A DNA stretch of 62,825 nt from Crocinitomicaceae bacterium (GTDB taxonomy: Bacteria; Bacteroidota; Bacteroidia; Flavobacteriales_D; Sanyastnellaceae): assembly GCA_002700285.1 (NCBI GenBank), contig PACT01000012.1:18735-81559 (forward strand), given 5' to 3'. Position numbers and translations under genes: made by a program. Each line of letters opens with the position of its first letter. Position 1 is the first letter of the stretch. This document shows positions 17,242 to 26,103 of this stretch, piece after piece. The notes beneath the pieces were generated by a model. The model had not been told where the DNA came from, did not search any database, and worked only from the letters and a program-made list of their open reading frames with translations.

Positions 17242-17831
17242 GTCGTCGAAAGAACAAATCTGCGCCTTGGCAAGAGGATGCGCTAGAAGCCGTCAGAAAT
17301 CTGAGGGCAGGAAATGTCATTGTACATGCTTCAGATACAGTGTGGGGTATTGCATGTGATTCAACAAACCCTGATGCAGTTCGCAAACTTCGAATGCTGA
17401 AAAACAGATCTGAAGCCACTCCCATCCTCATTTTAGTTGCTGGAGAAGGGCAAGTTGAAAAGCACTTCGACCATGTGCCAGATGCCGTATGGGACCTATT
17501 TAAGTACAACGACAGGCCCACAACTGTAGTTATGCCTGGAGGGAAAGGCGTGGATGACAGTATTCTCGCTGAAGATGGTTCTTTAGGTGTCCGTCTGGTC
17601 AAAGACCCTTGGGTAGAATTTGTGGCTCATGGACTGGGACGCCCAATAGCGAGTACTTCCGCAAATATATCTGGAACGCCTACACCCTCTAATTTTGAGA
17701 ATATTGACTCTAAAATCATTGAAGGGGCTGACTTTGTAAGCGCTCACAGAAGAAATGAGCGCACTTCAAATCTGTCATCCTTCATCGTCTCCTTTGATGC
17801 AGCCGAAAGATTTAAAATTCTTAGGGACTAA
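17238..17831 (+). CDS. Sua5/YciO/YrdC family threonylcarbamoyl-AMP synthase
   Basis: The 197-aa YrdC-fold protein has a conserved opening (GNVIVHASDTVWGIACD), the KNRSEATPILILV basic motif, PTTVVMPGG, GVRLVKDPW and IASTSANISG. TsaC/Sua5 makes threonylcarbamoyl-AMP for the t6A37 modification of ANN-decoding tRNAs. Its tRNA-modifying context is strengthened by mtaB elsewhere in the window, which acts on t6A. The start overlaps the purC stop by 4 bp. Confidence 0.85.
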   Translation: MSRRKNKSAPWQEDALEAVRNLRAGNVIVHASDTVWGIACDSTNPDAVRKLRMLKNRSEATPILILVAGEGQVEKHFDHVPDAVWDLFKYNDRPTTVVMPGGKGVDDSILAEDGSLGVRLVKDPWVEFVAHGLGRPIASTSANISGTPTPSNFENIDSKIIEGADFVSAHRRNERTSNLSSFIVSFDAAERFKILRD

Positions 17832-17857
17832 ATCTAGTGAAAATCGAATCTCTAGAT

Positions 17858-17865
17858 TAGCTTTG
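17858..17865 (+). promoter_or_regulatory. -7 box (TAGCTTTG) for cca
   Basis: This is a perfect TAnnTTTG match in the 53-bp gap before cca, 19 nt before the GTG start. The same octamer occurs upstream of the gene at 193. Confidence 0.5.
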
Positions 17866-17884
17866 CATCCCATTTACTCCAATT

Positions 17885-19297
17885 GTGAATTACGAAAAAG
17901 CCCTCAAACACAAAGTATTTAAAGCCATAGGCAAAACTGCTGACGGGCGCGGGGAACGTGCTTTTGTCATCGGCGGATATGTTCGAGATTTAATTATTGA
18001 GAGACCTTCAAATGACATTGACATTGTGACGGAAGGCAAAGGAATTGACCTCGCAAAAGCTGTCGCAAAAGAACTCGGAATAAAGCATGTCAATGTCTTT
18101 AAGACATACGGTACCGCAATGTTTAACTGCGGAGACCTAGAAATAGAATTTGTCGGTGCGCGAAAAGAATCGTACTCAAGAGAAAGTCGGAAACCTGTCG
18201 TTGAAGATGGCACACTTGAAGACGACCAAAACCGACGTGACTTCACGATTAATGCAATGGCAATCTCCTTAAATTCAAAAAACTACGGAGAACTCATTGA
18301 TCCATTTAACGGATTAAGAGACATAGACCTCGGCGTGATTCGCACGCCATTGGACCCTGATATCACGTTCAGTGACGACCCCCTCAGAATGATGAGAGCG
18401 GTACGTTTTGCCACCCAGTTGGAATTTACAATCGTTCCTGAAAGCCTAGAAGCACTGAAGCGAAATGCGGAACGTCTGGACATTATCTCTATGGAGAGAA
18501 TCCATACAGAGCTCAATAAAATAATTCTCACAAAAAAACCGGGGAAAGGTTTTAAAATTCTTGCAAACACTGGCTTATTGGCGCGGTTCTTTCCGGAAAT
18601 GGTAGCCTTGCAGGGGGCAGAAAAACGAAATGGAATAGGTCACAAAGACAACTTTTTTCACACACTGCAAGTTCTCGAAAACGTATGTGCCAAGAGTGAT
18701 GATTTATGGCTCCGTTGGTCAGCAATACTCCATGATATCGCCAAACCACCTACAAAGCGTTTCGACAAAAAGAGCGGATGGACTTTCCACGGACATGAAG
18801 ATAAAGGCGCCAGAATGGTGCCAGTTATTTTCTCTCGCCTAAAGCTACCCATGGATGCAAAGATGAAGTTTGTCCAAAAGCTCGTCCTGTTGCATCTACG
18901 TCCCATAGCACTCACAAAGGAAATCGTGACAGATAGCGCAATTCGCAGGCTTCTAAACGAAGCCGGAGACGACATTGATGCACTAATGATTCTTTGCAGG
19001 GCAGACATCACGTCGAAAAATGAAGCCAAAGTCTCTAGATATCTTAAAAACTATGACATTGTCGTCGATAAACTCAAGGAAGTAGAAGACAATGATTCGG
19101 TGCGAAATTTCCAACCACCCGTCACAGGTGAGATGATCATGAAAACCTTCGGAATATCTCCTTCGCGTCCAATCGGAGATATCAAAAAAGCCATCAAAGA
19201 AGCGATACTAGATGGAGACATCAAAAACGATCCAGATGAAGCCTTTGAACTCATGCTCAAACTCGGTGCTGAGATGGGACTTAAAAGGGTTTCATGA
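17885..19297 (+). CDS. cca: CCA-adding tRNA nucleotidyltransferase with HD domain
   Basis: The 470-aa protein starts at GTG; no in-frame ATG lies nearby. The nucleotidyltransferase core shows FVIGGYVRDLII and the metal-binding DxD of NDIDIV. It is followed by RRDFTINAMAI, the DDPLRMMRAVRFA motif, and an HD domain (HKDNFFHTLQVLENV and HDIAKPPTKRF). It repairs or adds CCA to tRNA 3' ends; the HD domain may add phosphatase or phosphodiesterase activity. The stop codon abuts the convergent glnS stop with no intergenic base. Confidence 0.9.
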   Translation: MNYEKALKHKVFKAIGKTADGRGERAFVIGGYVRDLIIERPSNDIDIVTEGKGIDLAKAVAKELGIKHVNVFKTYGTAMFNCGDLEIEFVGARKESYSRESRKPVVEDGTLEDDQNRRDFTINAMAISLNSKNYGELIDPFNGLRDIDLGVIRTPLDPDITFSDDPLRMMRAVRFATQLEFTIVPESLEALKRNAERLDIISMERIHTELNKIILTKKPGKGFKILANTGLLARFFPEMVALQGAEKRNGIGHKDNFFHTLQVLENVCAKSDDLWLRWSAILHDIAKPPTKRFDKKSGWTFHGHEDKGARMVPVIFSRLKLPMDAKMKFVQKLVLLHLRPIALTKEIVTDSAIRRLLNEAGDDIDALMILCRADITSKNEAKVSRYLKNYDIVVDKLKEVEDNDSVRNFQPPVTGEMIMKTFGISPSRPIGDIKKAIKEAILDGDIKNDPDEAFELMLKLGAEMGLKRVS

Positions 19298-20947
19298 CTA
19301 ACCTTTCCAGCTGTCACGCAATGTTGAAGCTCTGTTGTATACACCTTTCACCTTTGTGTCTGGCGTGAAGTATCCCAGGCGCGTAAACTGATAGGTCGTT
19401 CCTGGTTTTGCATTTTTGAGAGAAGGTTCCAGTTTGCAATTGGTTAACACTTGAATCGACTCGGGATTGAGGAACTCAATATAAGACTTTTCTTTGTGAC
19501 CATCGGGGTTGGGGTCAGCGAACAATCGATCATAAAGACGAACTTCTGCATCGATCGCGTGGCTGGATTCAACCCAGTGCAGCGTGCCTTTAGCCTTGAT
19601 TCCACTGGTATCTGAGCCTGATTTTGAATTTTCAAAATAGTTCACATGGACTTCAGTGACTTGTCCTAAATCGTCACACACATGGTCGGCATACTCAACT
19701 TTATACGCACTTTTTAATCGAACGACTTTGCCTGGAGCAAGTCGAAACCACTTGCGGTTTGCCTCAATTTTAAAATCCTCAGCTTCTATAAAGAGCTCCC
19801 GTCCAAATGGAAGTTCTCTTGTTCCCGAATCAGGATCCTCGGGATTGTTTTCAGAGGGCAACATCTCAATTTGACCTTCAGGATAGTTCAGAATGACAAG
19901 CTTAATTGGATTAAGAACTGCCATCACACGAGGAGCAACCCGGTTGAGGTCGTCACGAAGCGCCCATTCCAAAAGACTAACATCGATAATATTTTCTCGT
20001 TTGGCAACGCCTACTCTGTCTATAAACTCACGAATACTTGCAGGCGTATAACCTCGTCTTCTCAATCCACTGATTGTGGGCATTCTCGGGTCATCCCAAC
20101 CATCTACATAGCCTTGCTCAACGAGGGTGAGTAGTTTACGCTTAGACATAACTGTATAGTTGAGGTTAAGACGGGCAAATTCAGTTTGGGACGAAGGGAA
20201 TATGTCAAGATTCTTAATATACCAATCGTATAATGGCCTGTGTACTTCGAACTCAAGCGTACACAAACTGTGCGTAATGCCTTCAATACTGTCTGACTGG
20301 CCGTGCGCAAAGTCGTACATAGGGTAAATACACCAATCGTCTCCAGTTCGGTGATGGGTGGCAAACATGATGCGATACATGAGGGGGTCACGCATGTGCA
20401 TATTGTCGTTTGCCATGTCAATTTTTGCTCGTAAAACACGAGAACCTGCAACAAACTCACCTGCTTTCATGCGTTCGAAAAGATCGCGATTCTCTGCTGG
20501 ACTGCGATCTCTATATGGGCTCTGTTTTCCTGGTTCTGTGGGGGTGCCTTTTTGTTCTGCTATTTGCTCAGAAGTTTGATCATCAACATACGCTTTTCCA
20601 TCGTCTATAAGCTTAAGAGCTAAAGCGAATAATTCATTGAAGTAATCACTCGTAAAATACTCTCCTCCATTAGGTTCAAACCCTAACCAATTTAAATCTT
20701 CCCGTATGGCATCCACGTATTCAACCTCTTCCTTTATGGGATTTGTATCGTCAAATCTAAGATTTGTCAACCCACCATATTCTTTCGCCAATCCAAAACC
20801 AATACAGATTGCTTTTGCATGTCCAATATGGAGGTATCCATTAGGCTCTGGGGGGAAACGCGTATGTACCACTCCCCCATTTTTACCAGCAGCTAGATCA
20901 GCATCAATCATTTGCTGAATAAAGTGTCTACTTTTGTTTTCTGACAT
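19298..20947 (-). CDS. glnS: Glutaminyl-tRNA synthetase
   Basis: From the ATG at 20947 the product is 549 aa. Class I synthetase motifs are present: PPEPNGYLHIGHAK with the HIGH box, and VMSKRKLL as the KMSKS variant. GlnRS-specific features include DNMHMRDPLMYRI and a C-terminal anticodon-binding beta-barrel. An in-frame ATG at 20962 would add five residues, but a promoter box at 20959-20952 sits just 4 nt before 20947, favouring the shorter form. A direct GlnRS suggests that Gln-tRNA is not made only by transamidation. Confidence 0.95.
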   Translation of the reverse strand: MSENKSRHFIQQMIDADLAAGKNGGVVHTRFPPEPNGYLHIGHAKAICIGFGLAKEYGGLTNLRFDDTNPIKEEVEYVDAIREDLNWLGFEPNGGEYFTSDYFNELFALALKLIDDGKAYVDDQTSEQIAEQKGTPTEPGKQSPYRDRSPAENRDLFERMKAGEFVAGSRVLRAKIDMANDNMHMRDPLMYRIMFATHHRTGDDWCIYPMYDFAHGQSDSIEGITHSLCTLEFEVHRPLYDWYIKNLDIFPSSQTEFARLNLNYTVMSKRKLLTLVEQGYVDGWDDPRMPTISGLRRRGYTPASIREFIDRVGVAKRENIIDVSLLEWALRDDLNRVAPRVMAVLNPIKLVILNYPEGQIEMLPSENNPEDPDSGTRELPFGRELFIEAEDFKIEANRKWFRLAPGKVVRLKSAYKVEYADHVCDDLGQVTEVHVNYFENSKSGSDTSGIKAKGTLHWVESSHAIDAEVRLYDRLFADPNPDGHKEKSYIEFLNPESIQVLTNCKLEPSLKNAKPGTTYQFTRLGYFTPDTKVKGVYNRASTLRDSWKG

Positions 20948-20951
20948 GGTG

Positions 20952-20959
20952 CAAAAATA
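20952..20959 (-). promoter_or_regulatory. -7 box (TATTTTTG) 4 nt before glnS start
   Basis: This perfect TAnnTTTG on the minus strand is separated by CACC from the ATG at 20947. If it is used, transcription would begin at or next to the start codon, giving a leaderless glnS mRNA. A TTGG lies 15 nt further upstream, shorter than the usual -33 spacing. Confidence 0.5.
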
Positions 20960-20998
20960 CATTGAGACTGTCCGCCAATAGCATGGATTATCACACCT

Positions 20999-21006
20999 TA
21001 TCTTTG
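20999..21006 (+). promoter_or_regulatory. -7 box (TATCTTTG) for clpS
   Basis: This perfect TAnnTTTG lies 9 nt before the clpS ATG at 21016, implying a leader of only about five nucleotides. Confidence 0.5.
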
Positions 21007-21015
21007 TAACAGTAA

Positions 21016-21324
21016 ATGAAGCACAAGATTAATATAAACCAAGGAACAAACTTCTCAGTTGAGACTGAAGAAGAAGTCTTGGTGGAGGTAAATATTGATG
21101 ACGTATGGAAACTTGTCGTGTACAACGACAACCACAATACGTTTGACCACGTGATCGAATGCTTGGTGTCCAGTTGCGGACATGAACCCCTCCAGGCCGA
21201 GCAATGTGCGATGATCATTCATTACAAAGGCAGATGCATCGTAAAAAATGGGGCTTTTAGCAATTTAGAGCCCATGTGTACGTCTCTCTTAGAAGCGGAC
21301 ATCACAGCTGCCGTAGAACCATAA
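21016..21324 (+). CDS. clpS: ATP-dependent Clp protease adaptor ClpS
   Basis: The 102-aa protein has the ClpS core: WKLVVYNDNHNTFDHVIECL, with the Asn/Asp residues that grip N-terminal degrons, followed by QAEQCAMIIHYKGRC and an acidic C-terminal stretch. ClpS delivers N-degron substrates to ClpAP/ClpCP. An arginyl-transferase family gene (27485-28561) that could create N-degrons lies 6 kb away. The next gene, a secreted repeat protein, starts 11 bp later on the same strand, but the products are unlikely to work together. Confidence 0.9.
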   Translation: MKHKININQGTNFSVETEEEVLVEVNIDDVWKLVVYNDNHNTFDHVIECLVSSCGHEPLQAEQCAMIIHYKGRCIVKNGAFSNLEPMCTSLLEADITAAVEP

Positions 21325-21335
21325 AAACATGTGCC

Positions 21336-23273
21336 ATGAGGTTCTATTTTCTTCTTCTTTCTTTCATCCCTTTTTGTATAAAGGCACAAATATTTACAAA
21401 CAGTGCGCCTATGTGGGGAATCATCCAATATGATTGGGATGGGATTTATGGATCAGGGGTGTCCACTGTAGATTGGAATATGGATGGATGGGATGATTTG
21501 ACATTCGGCAATTCATCTGGCGGATTAAGAACCTTCATCAACAATCAAGGAAATGGATTTACATCTATTCATTTACCTATTATTCAGCAAACAGAATCAA
21601 AGTCAATCATGTGGGTTGACATTGATAATGATGGGGATTTGGACTTTTACTACTCCGATGCAGATGGAAGGGTAGAAATCATTGAAAACATTCACAACTC
21701 CTCATTTGTCAATGTGACTTACATGACAAACATACCGCAAGTTAATATTGCTACAGAAGGCAGTTCTTGGGGTGATTATGACAATGATGGAGACCTTGAT
21801 CTTTACATCTGTAGATATTATGAAAGTTCTGAGAACTTGAGTGCAGAATACAGAAATGTATTAATGAGAAACGAGGGTAATTTTCAATTTACCGATGTCA
21901 CAACACTTTCTTCCACAGGAATTTATACGCGCGCTTCCTTTCAATCAGTCTGGTATGACTGGGACCGAGATGGTTTTCAAGATTTATTCGTCATCAACGA
22001 TAAAGATGGTGCAAACACATTGTTTCACAATTTACAAAACGGACAATTTGAGGAAATAGCAAGTCAAGTGGGCTTAGACATTTCTATGGATGCCATGTCA
22101 GCTTCATTGGGAGATTATAATTCAGATGGAATCACCGACATATACATCTCTGACTCAGGAATTGGTACAAATCCTCAAGGGGCCAAGCTGTTTCGCGGCA
22201 CCCAATCAGGCGTTTACATTGAAGAATCTGAACTACTTGGGGTTAATCTCATCGAATTTTGTTGGGCTGCGCTTTGGATGGATATCGATAACGACACAGA
22301 TTTAGACATCTTCATCTCGGAACACGACCCCCTAAATCCCTTCCAAGAAAATTTTCTTTTTGAAAACTCCGAAGCAGGATCAAATGCGCAATTGGGGTTT
22401 AATCTCGTCAGCACAGATGTCTATTATACCGACCTTCTGAACTCCCATACCTTAGCAAGTGGGGATTTTGACAGAAATGGATGGATCGATTTTGTCGTTC
22501 ACAACATCGGCAACCACAAGGCTAGAATTTGGATGAACGCCGGATTTACGGATGAACCCGCAAATTACACCCAAATCGGCCTCACAGGTTTGGTTTCAAA
22601 CACAACTGGAGTAGGATCTTGGATTAATGTGTATGCAGGTGGAGTCACACAGTCAAGAAGCACACATTGTGGAGAGAATTACCTGGGGCAAGAGGGTCTT
22701 TACGAGCATTTTGGACTTGGAGAAACCTCATATGTCGATTCTCTAAAAATTGAATGGCCCAGTGGGGTTACAGATAAATATTTCGATTTAAACATTGGAA
22801 ATGACGGTGACCCTAGACTGCTATACACAGAAGGTGCTTCAGCGTGCGCTCAAGTATCAGATATTATACTTTGTGGGGATGAAACAGTGACCGTTTCGGC
22901 AACACCCTTTTGGGAGAGCGCAGAAGTTGTTTGGTCGTATCAAGAAATAGACCCTCAAGATATGGGCTTTGATTCACCTCAAGCCTTGGAGATTCTGCTG
23001 TCAGAATCAGCAGAAATGACCCTAACAAATACTGGGTTTTACAAATACACAGTATCTCATCAGGGAACGTTTCTTTGTGCAAGTTCATTTCATATTTTAA
23101 ATGAATTGACTGGCGACTTAACAGGAGACGGTGTGATTGGTAGCTCCGATATATTGGTGTTAATTTCTGAATTTGGTTGCCTTTCAAATTGCGGTGTAGA
23201 TTTTAACACAAATGGATCTACAGATATATACGATTTGTTATTCTTATTGGCACTATTCGGAGAAAGCTGTTGA
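21336..23273 (+). CDS. Secreted FG-GAP/VCBS and ASPIC/UnbV protein with dockerin-like C-terminus
   Basis: The true start is the ATG at 21336, giving 645 aa with a signal peptide ending CIKAQ; the frame is open further upstream inside clpS. Calcium-binding-like repeats (VDIDNDGDLDFY, GDYDNDGDLDLY, WDRDGFQDLF, GDYNSDGITDIY) indicate a VCBS beta-propeller (about 25-420). An ASPIC/UnbV segment follows (SWINVYAGG to FGLGETSYVDSLKIEWPSG). The last 55 residues hold two dockerin-like calcium loops (GDLTGDGVIGSSD and DFNTNGSTDIYD) and no T9SS sorting domain. The function is unknown; an extracellular role is inferred. Confidence 0.75.
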   Translation: MRFYFLLLSFIPFCIKAQIFTNSAPMWGIIQYDWDGIYGSGVSTVDWNMDGWDDLTFGNSSGGLRTFINNQGNGFTSIHLPIIQQTESKSIMWVDIDNDGDLDFYYSDADGRVEIIENIHNSSFVNVTYMTNIPQVNIATEGSSWGDYDNDGDLDLYICRYYESSENLSAEYRNVLMRNEGNFQFTDVTTLSSTGIYTRASFQSVWYDWDRDGFQDLFVINDKDGANTLFHNLQNGQFEEIASQVGLDISMDAMSASLGDYNSDGITDIYISDSGIGTNPQGAKLFRGTQSGVYIEESELLGVNLIEFCWAALWMDIDNDTDLDIFISEHDPLNPFQENFLFENSEAGSNAQLGFNLVSTDVYYTDLLNSHTLASGDFDRNGWIDFVVHNIGNHKARIWMNAGFTDEPANYTQIGLTGLVSNTTGVGSWINVYAGGVTQSRSTHCGENYLGQEGLYEHFGLGETSYVDSLKIEWPSGVTDKYFDLNIGNDGDPRLLYTEGASACAQVSDIILCGDETVTVSATPFWESAEVVWSYQEIDPQDMGFDSPQALEILLSESAEMTLTNTGFYKYTVSHQGTFLCASSFHILNELTGDLTGDGVIGSSDILVLISEFGCLSNCGVDFNTNGSTDIYDLLFLLALFGESC

Positions 23274-23287
23274 GTGCCCCAAAGAGG

Positions 23288-23938
23288 TTAAGCGTTCTTA
23301 ATTGCCGTCGTTGTAGCACCGGGATTTTCAGCCCTGAAAATAGCGGAACCCGCCACGAGGACATCGGCACCCGCTTCTACAAGGGCTGAGGCGTTCGAGG
23401 TGGTCACTCCCCCATCAATTTCAATGTGAAAATTTGCGCCTACAGCGTCACCCATTTTTCGAAGTTTGCGAACTTTTTCATAGGTACGATCGATGAATGA
23501 TTGACCTCCAAATCCTGGGTTCACACTCATCAGACACACAAGGTCAAAATCATGTAACAACTCACTTAAAGATTCAACAGGCGTGTGCGGATTGAGGGCA
23601 ACACCAGCTTTCATACCCAGCGCACGAATCGCCGCCAGCGTTCTGTGGAGGTGGTCACAAGCTTCAATATGGACCGTCAAAATATCTGCGCCTAGATTTG
23701 AAAAATCCTCCAGATACCGATCTGGATCTATAATCATCAGATGAACATCCAGGGGTTTGTTCGCATGCTTCGCTATCGCCTTAATAACTGGCATTCCGAA
23801 GCTAATATTCGGAACGAAAACGCCATCCATGACATCGATATGGAACCAATCTGCGTCGCTTGAGTTGACAAATTCTATGTCGCGCTGAAGATTTGCAAAA
23901 TCGGCAGCAAGTAGTGATGGAGAAACGAGATGGGCCAT
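23288..23938 (-). CDS. rpe: Ribulose-phosphate 3-epimerase
   Basis: The 216-aa TIM-barrel enzyme interconverts ribulose-5-phosphate and xylulose-5-phosphate. Signatures include PSLLAADFANL, WFHIDVMDGVFVPN, LDVHLMI with metal-site residues, MSVNPGFGGQSF, and EIDGGVTTSN with GSAIF. The product length is standard. It ends 14 bp from the convergent stop at 23273 and starts 57 bp from coaE in the opposite direction. A near-consensus box (GACCTTTG) ends 25 nt before the ATG. Confidence 0.95.
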   Translation of the reverse strand: MAHLVSPSLLAADFANLQRDIEFVNSSDADWFHIDVMDGVFVPNISFGMPVIKAIAKHANKPLDVHLMIIDPDRYLEDFSNLGADILTVHIEACDHLHRTLAAIRALGMKAGVALNPHTPVESLSELLHDFDLVCLMSVNPGFGGQSFIDRTYEKVRKLRKMGDAVGANFHIEIDGGVTTSNASALVEAGADVLVAGSAIFRAENPGATTTAIKNA

Positions 23939-23995
23939 ATGTATTATTTCAATTTATATGGTGCAAAGGTCGTAAGGTTTTCTTTCCTTTACATT

Positions 23996-24643
23996 ATGCT
24001 TTCCAAGGATTATAAAAAAGATATCTTCATTGTAGGCCTTACGGGTGGAATAGGTTCCGGGAAATCAACTGTAGCAAGGGTTTTTCAAGCATTTGGCGTC
24101 CCTAGATTTGAGGCTGACAAAGCTGCGCATCAGATTTATGCAAATGACTCAAATGTAAGAAAAGCGGTCATTGAACGATTCGGAGAGTCAGTCGCAATTA
24201 CAAATAAGCAAGGAGAATCAGTTGATCTTAACCGAAAAGAACTTGGCAAATTGGCGTTCAACGAAGATGGTGGGATAGAATTCCTGAACAAACTTGTTCA
24301 CCCAGCTGTGAGGGAAGCATTTAAAGTTTGGTTATCGGAATTGCCGAGCACGACCACTTATGTATTAAGAGAGTCGGCGATACTGTTTGAAAGTGGCAGC
24401 GACAAAGGGTGTGATGTAGTACTTACGGTATCTACGGACAAAGAAGAAAGAATGAACAGAGTGCTTCAGCGAGATGGTGGGGAGAAATCAGAATCCCGAG
24501 AAATCATCTTGGGCAAGTTCAACGCCCAACTTTCAGAGCAAAAACGTCTTGAATTTTCTGATTTTGTGATCCATAACAACGATGAAGATCGAATTTTACC
24601 ACAAGTTGAAAAACTTCACGCACTTTGGTCTAAAACCTCTTAA
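23996..24643 (+). CDS. coaE: Dephospho-CoA kinase
   Basis: The 215-aa kinase completes coenzyme A synthesis. The P-loop GLTGGIGSGKST sits near residue 15, followed by FEADKAAH and KLVHPAVREAF and a lid region with RVLQRDGG. I chose the ATG at 23996 because the longer frame starting at 23930 would overlap the divergent rpe start and has no family support. It heads a same-strand run of coaE, nfeD, SPFH, ALDH, ATE and xth with gaps of 9-25 bp or overlaps. Confidence 0.9.
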   Translation: MLSKDYKKDIFIVGLTGGIGSGKSTVARVFQAFGVPRFEADKAAHQIYANDSNVRKAVIERFGESVAITNKQGESVDLNRKELGKLAFNEDGGIEFLNKLVHPAVREAFKVWLSELPSTTTYVLRESAILFESGSDKGCDVVLTVSTDKEERMNRVLQRDGGEKSESREIILGKFNAQLSEQKRLEFSDFVIHNNDEDRILPQVEKLHALWSKTS

Positions 24644-24652
24644 CTTCATCAC

Positions 24653-25093
24653 ATGATATATGATCCCTGGCACCTTTGGGCGATTGCCGCCCTCATTCTC
24701 TTAATTGGAGAAATTTTCATACCTGGAATGATCCTTGGATGCCTCGCTGCAGGTGCCCTTGGAGGCATGGCTGGAGATTTATTCGGGTTGGCTTGGGAAG
24801 GCCAAACCATCGCCGCTTCAGTCACGACCATTTTGTCTTTTATTTTCCTTCGTCCCTTTGCCATGAAACATCTGTTTCATGGGGAAGGTTTAAAAACAGG
24901 TGTAGATGCCTTGATTGGAAAGACCGCTAGCGTGACGACAGACTTCAATTCAAAAAGTGGATTTGGCAGATGTGCGATTGATGGAGACGATTGGAAAGCA
25001 AAACAAGAATCAAAAGAAACGACTCTTCGGAAAGGCGATACCGTCAAAATCGTTGCTGTCAACAGTAATATTTTAATCGTAAAAAAACCATAA
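24653..25093 (+). CDS. NfeD-family membrane protein
   Basis: The 146-aa protein has a hydrophobic N-terminal half with about three membrane segments (8-28, 30-50, 58-75), including glycine-rich GMILGCLAAGALGG. An OB-fold-like soluble domain follows (about 85-146: LIGKTASVTTDF, GRCAIDGDDW, KGDTVKIVAV). Short NfeD proteins are nearly always encoded next to an SPFH protein, as here (10 bp gap), and are thought to form membrane-organising complexes with it. Confidence 0.85.
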   Translation: MIYDPWHLWAIAALILLIGEIFIPGMILGCLAAGALGGMAGDLFGLAWEGQTIAASVTTILSFIFLRPFAMKHLFHGEGLKTGVDALIGKTASVTTDFNSKSGFGRCAIDGDDWKAKQESKETTLRKGDTVKIVAVNSNILIVKKP

Positions 25094-25103
25094 TATACCC
25101 ACC

Positions 25104-26093
25104 ATGGAAATCACAAGCATTATTTCAACTTTCATTCTCATTTTTGCTGCGCTTATTGTCATCAAAGGAATTCGAATCGTCAAGCAAAGCGAGTCAATGA
25201 TTATAGAACGACTCGGCAAATACAGCAGCACGCTAAATGCGGGAATAAATATAATTATTCCCATTATCGACAAACCGCGAATAGTACAATGGAGATATGC
25301 GGTTGAAGATGGGCAAGGAAGAAGATATGTAACCTATAAAAGCCGAGAACGAATAGATTTGAGAGAAACGGTCTTTGACTTTCCGAAACAAAGTGTAATT
25401 ACAAAAGACAATGTCGTCACAGAAATTAATGCACTGATTTACTTCCAAATCGTAGATCCCGTGAAATCTGTGTATGAGATTAACAACCTGCCAAATGCGA
25501 TTGAAAAGCTCACTCAGACAACCCTAAGAAATGTCATCGGAGAACTTGAACTGGATGATTGTCTTGCATCGCGTGACACGATCAACAATAAGCTTAGAAT
25601 CATACTGGATGACGCGACAAACAAGTGGGGCGTCAAAGTAAACCGGGTTGAACTTCAAGACATTAACCCTCCTCAAGACATCAAAGAGGCCATGGAGAAG
25701 CAAATGAGAGCTGAGAGAAATCGAAGGGCGCAAATCATCGAAGCTGAGGGAACAAAAAAGGCGATAGTACTGAATGCTGAGGGAGAAAAAGAAGCCGCAA
25801 TTAACAAAGCAGAGGGAAGCAAACAAGCAAAAATACTTTATGCCGAAGGTGAAGCAACAGCACGTATTAAAGTTGCAGAAGCAGAAGCACAAGCCATTCA
25901 GAAAGTTGGGGAAGCCGTGCTTAAAACCAAAGCGGATCCAGCGCAATACCTTATCTCTATAAAATATATTGACACACTAGAACAGATCCTTCGTGAGGGG
26001 GGTGCTGGACAGAAAACTGTATTTATGCCGTATGAAGCATCTGGACTGATGAGCTCAGTGGGTGGCTTAAAGGAATTGTTGGAAAACAAATAA
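25104..26093 (+). CDS. SPFH (stomatin/prohibitin-like) membrane protein
   Basis: The 329-aa protein has one N-terminal membrane segment (about 4-22) and an SPFH domain (about 25-190: SESMIIERLGKY, FDFPKQSVITKDNVV, RNVIGELELDD). An alanine/glutamate-rich coiled coil follows (about 195-265, with repeats such as AEGEKEAAINKAEG). It resembles slipin or QmcA-type proteins that assemble into membrane microdomain cages. Pairing with nfeD supports this assignment. Confidence 0.9.
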   Translation: MEITSIISTFILIFAALIVIKGIRIVKQSESMIIERLGKYSSTLNAGINIIIPIIDKPRIVQWRYAVEDGQGRRYVTYKSRERIDLRETVFDFPKQSVITKDNVVTEINALIYFQIVDPVKSVYEINNLPNAIEKLTQTTLRNVIGELELDDCLASRDTINNKLRIILDDATNKWGVKVNRVELQDINPPQDIKEAMEKQMRAERNRRAQIIEAEGTKKAIVLNAEGEKEAAINKAEGSKQAKILYAEGEATARIKVAEAEAQAIQKVGEAVLKTKADPAQYLISIKYIDTLEQILREGGAGQKTVFMPYEASGLMSSVGGLKELLENK

Positions 26094-26103
26094 TCATCAC
26101 TTA

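Noticed and set aside
23930-23995. Upstream extension of coaE
   Set aside because: It would start within the rpe start codon region on the other strand. The ATG at 23996 directly precedes the conserved P-loop region.
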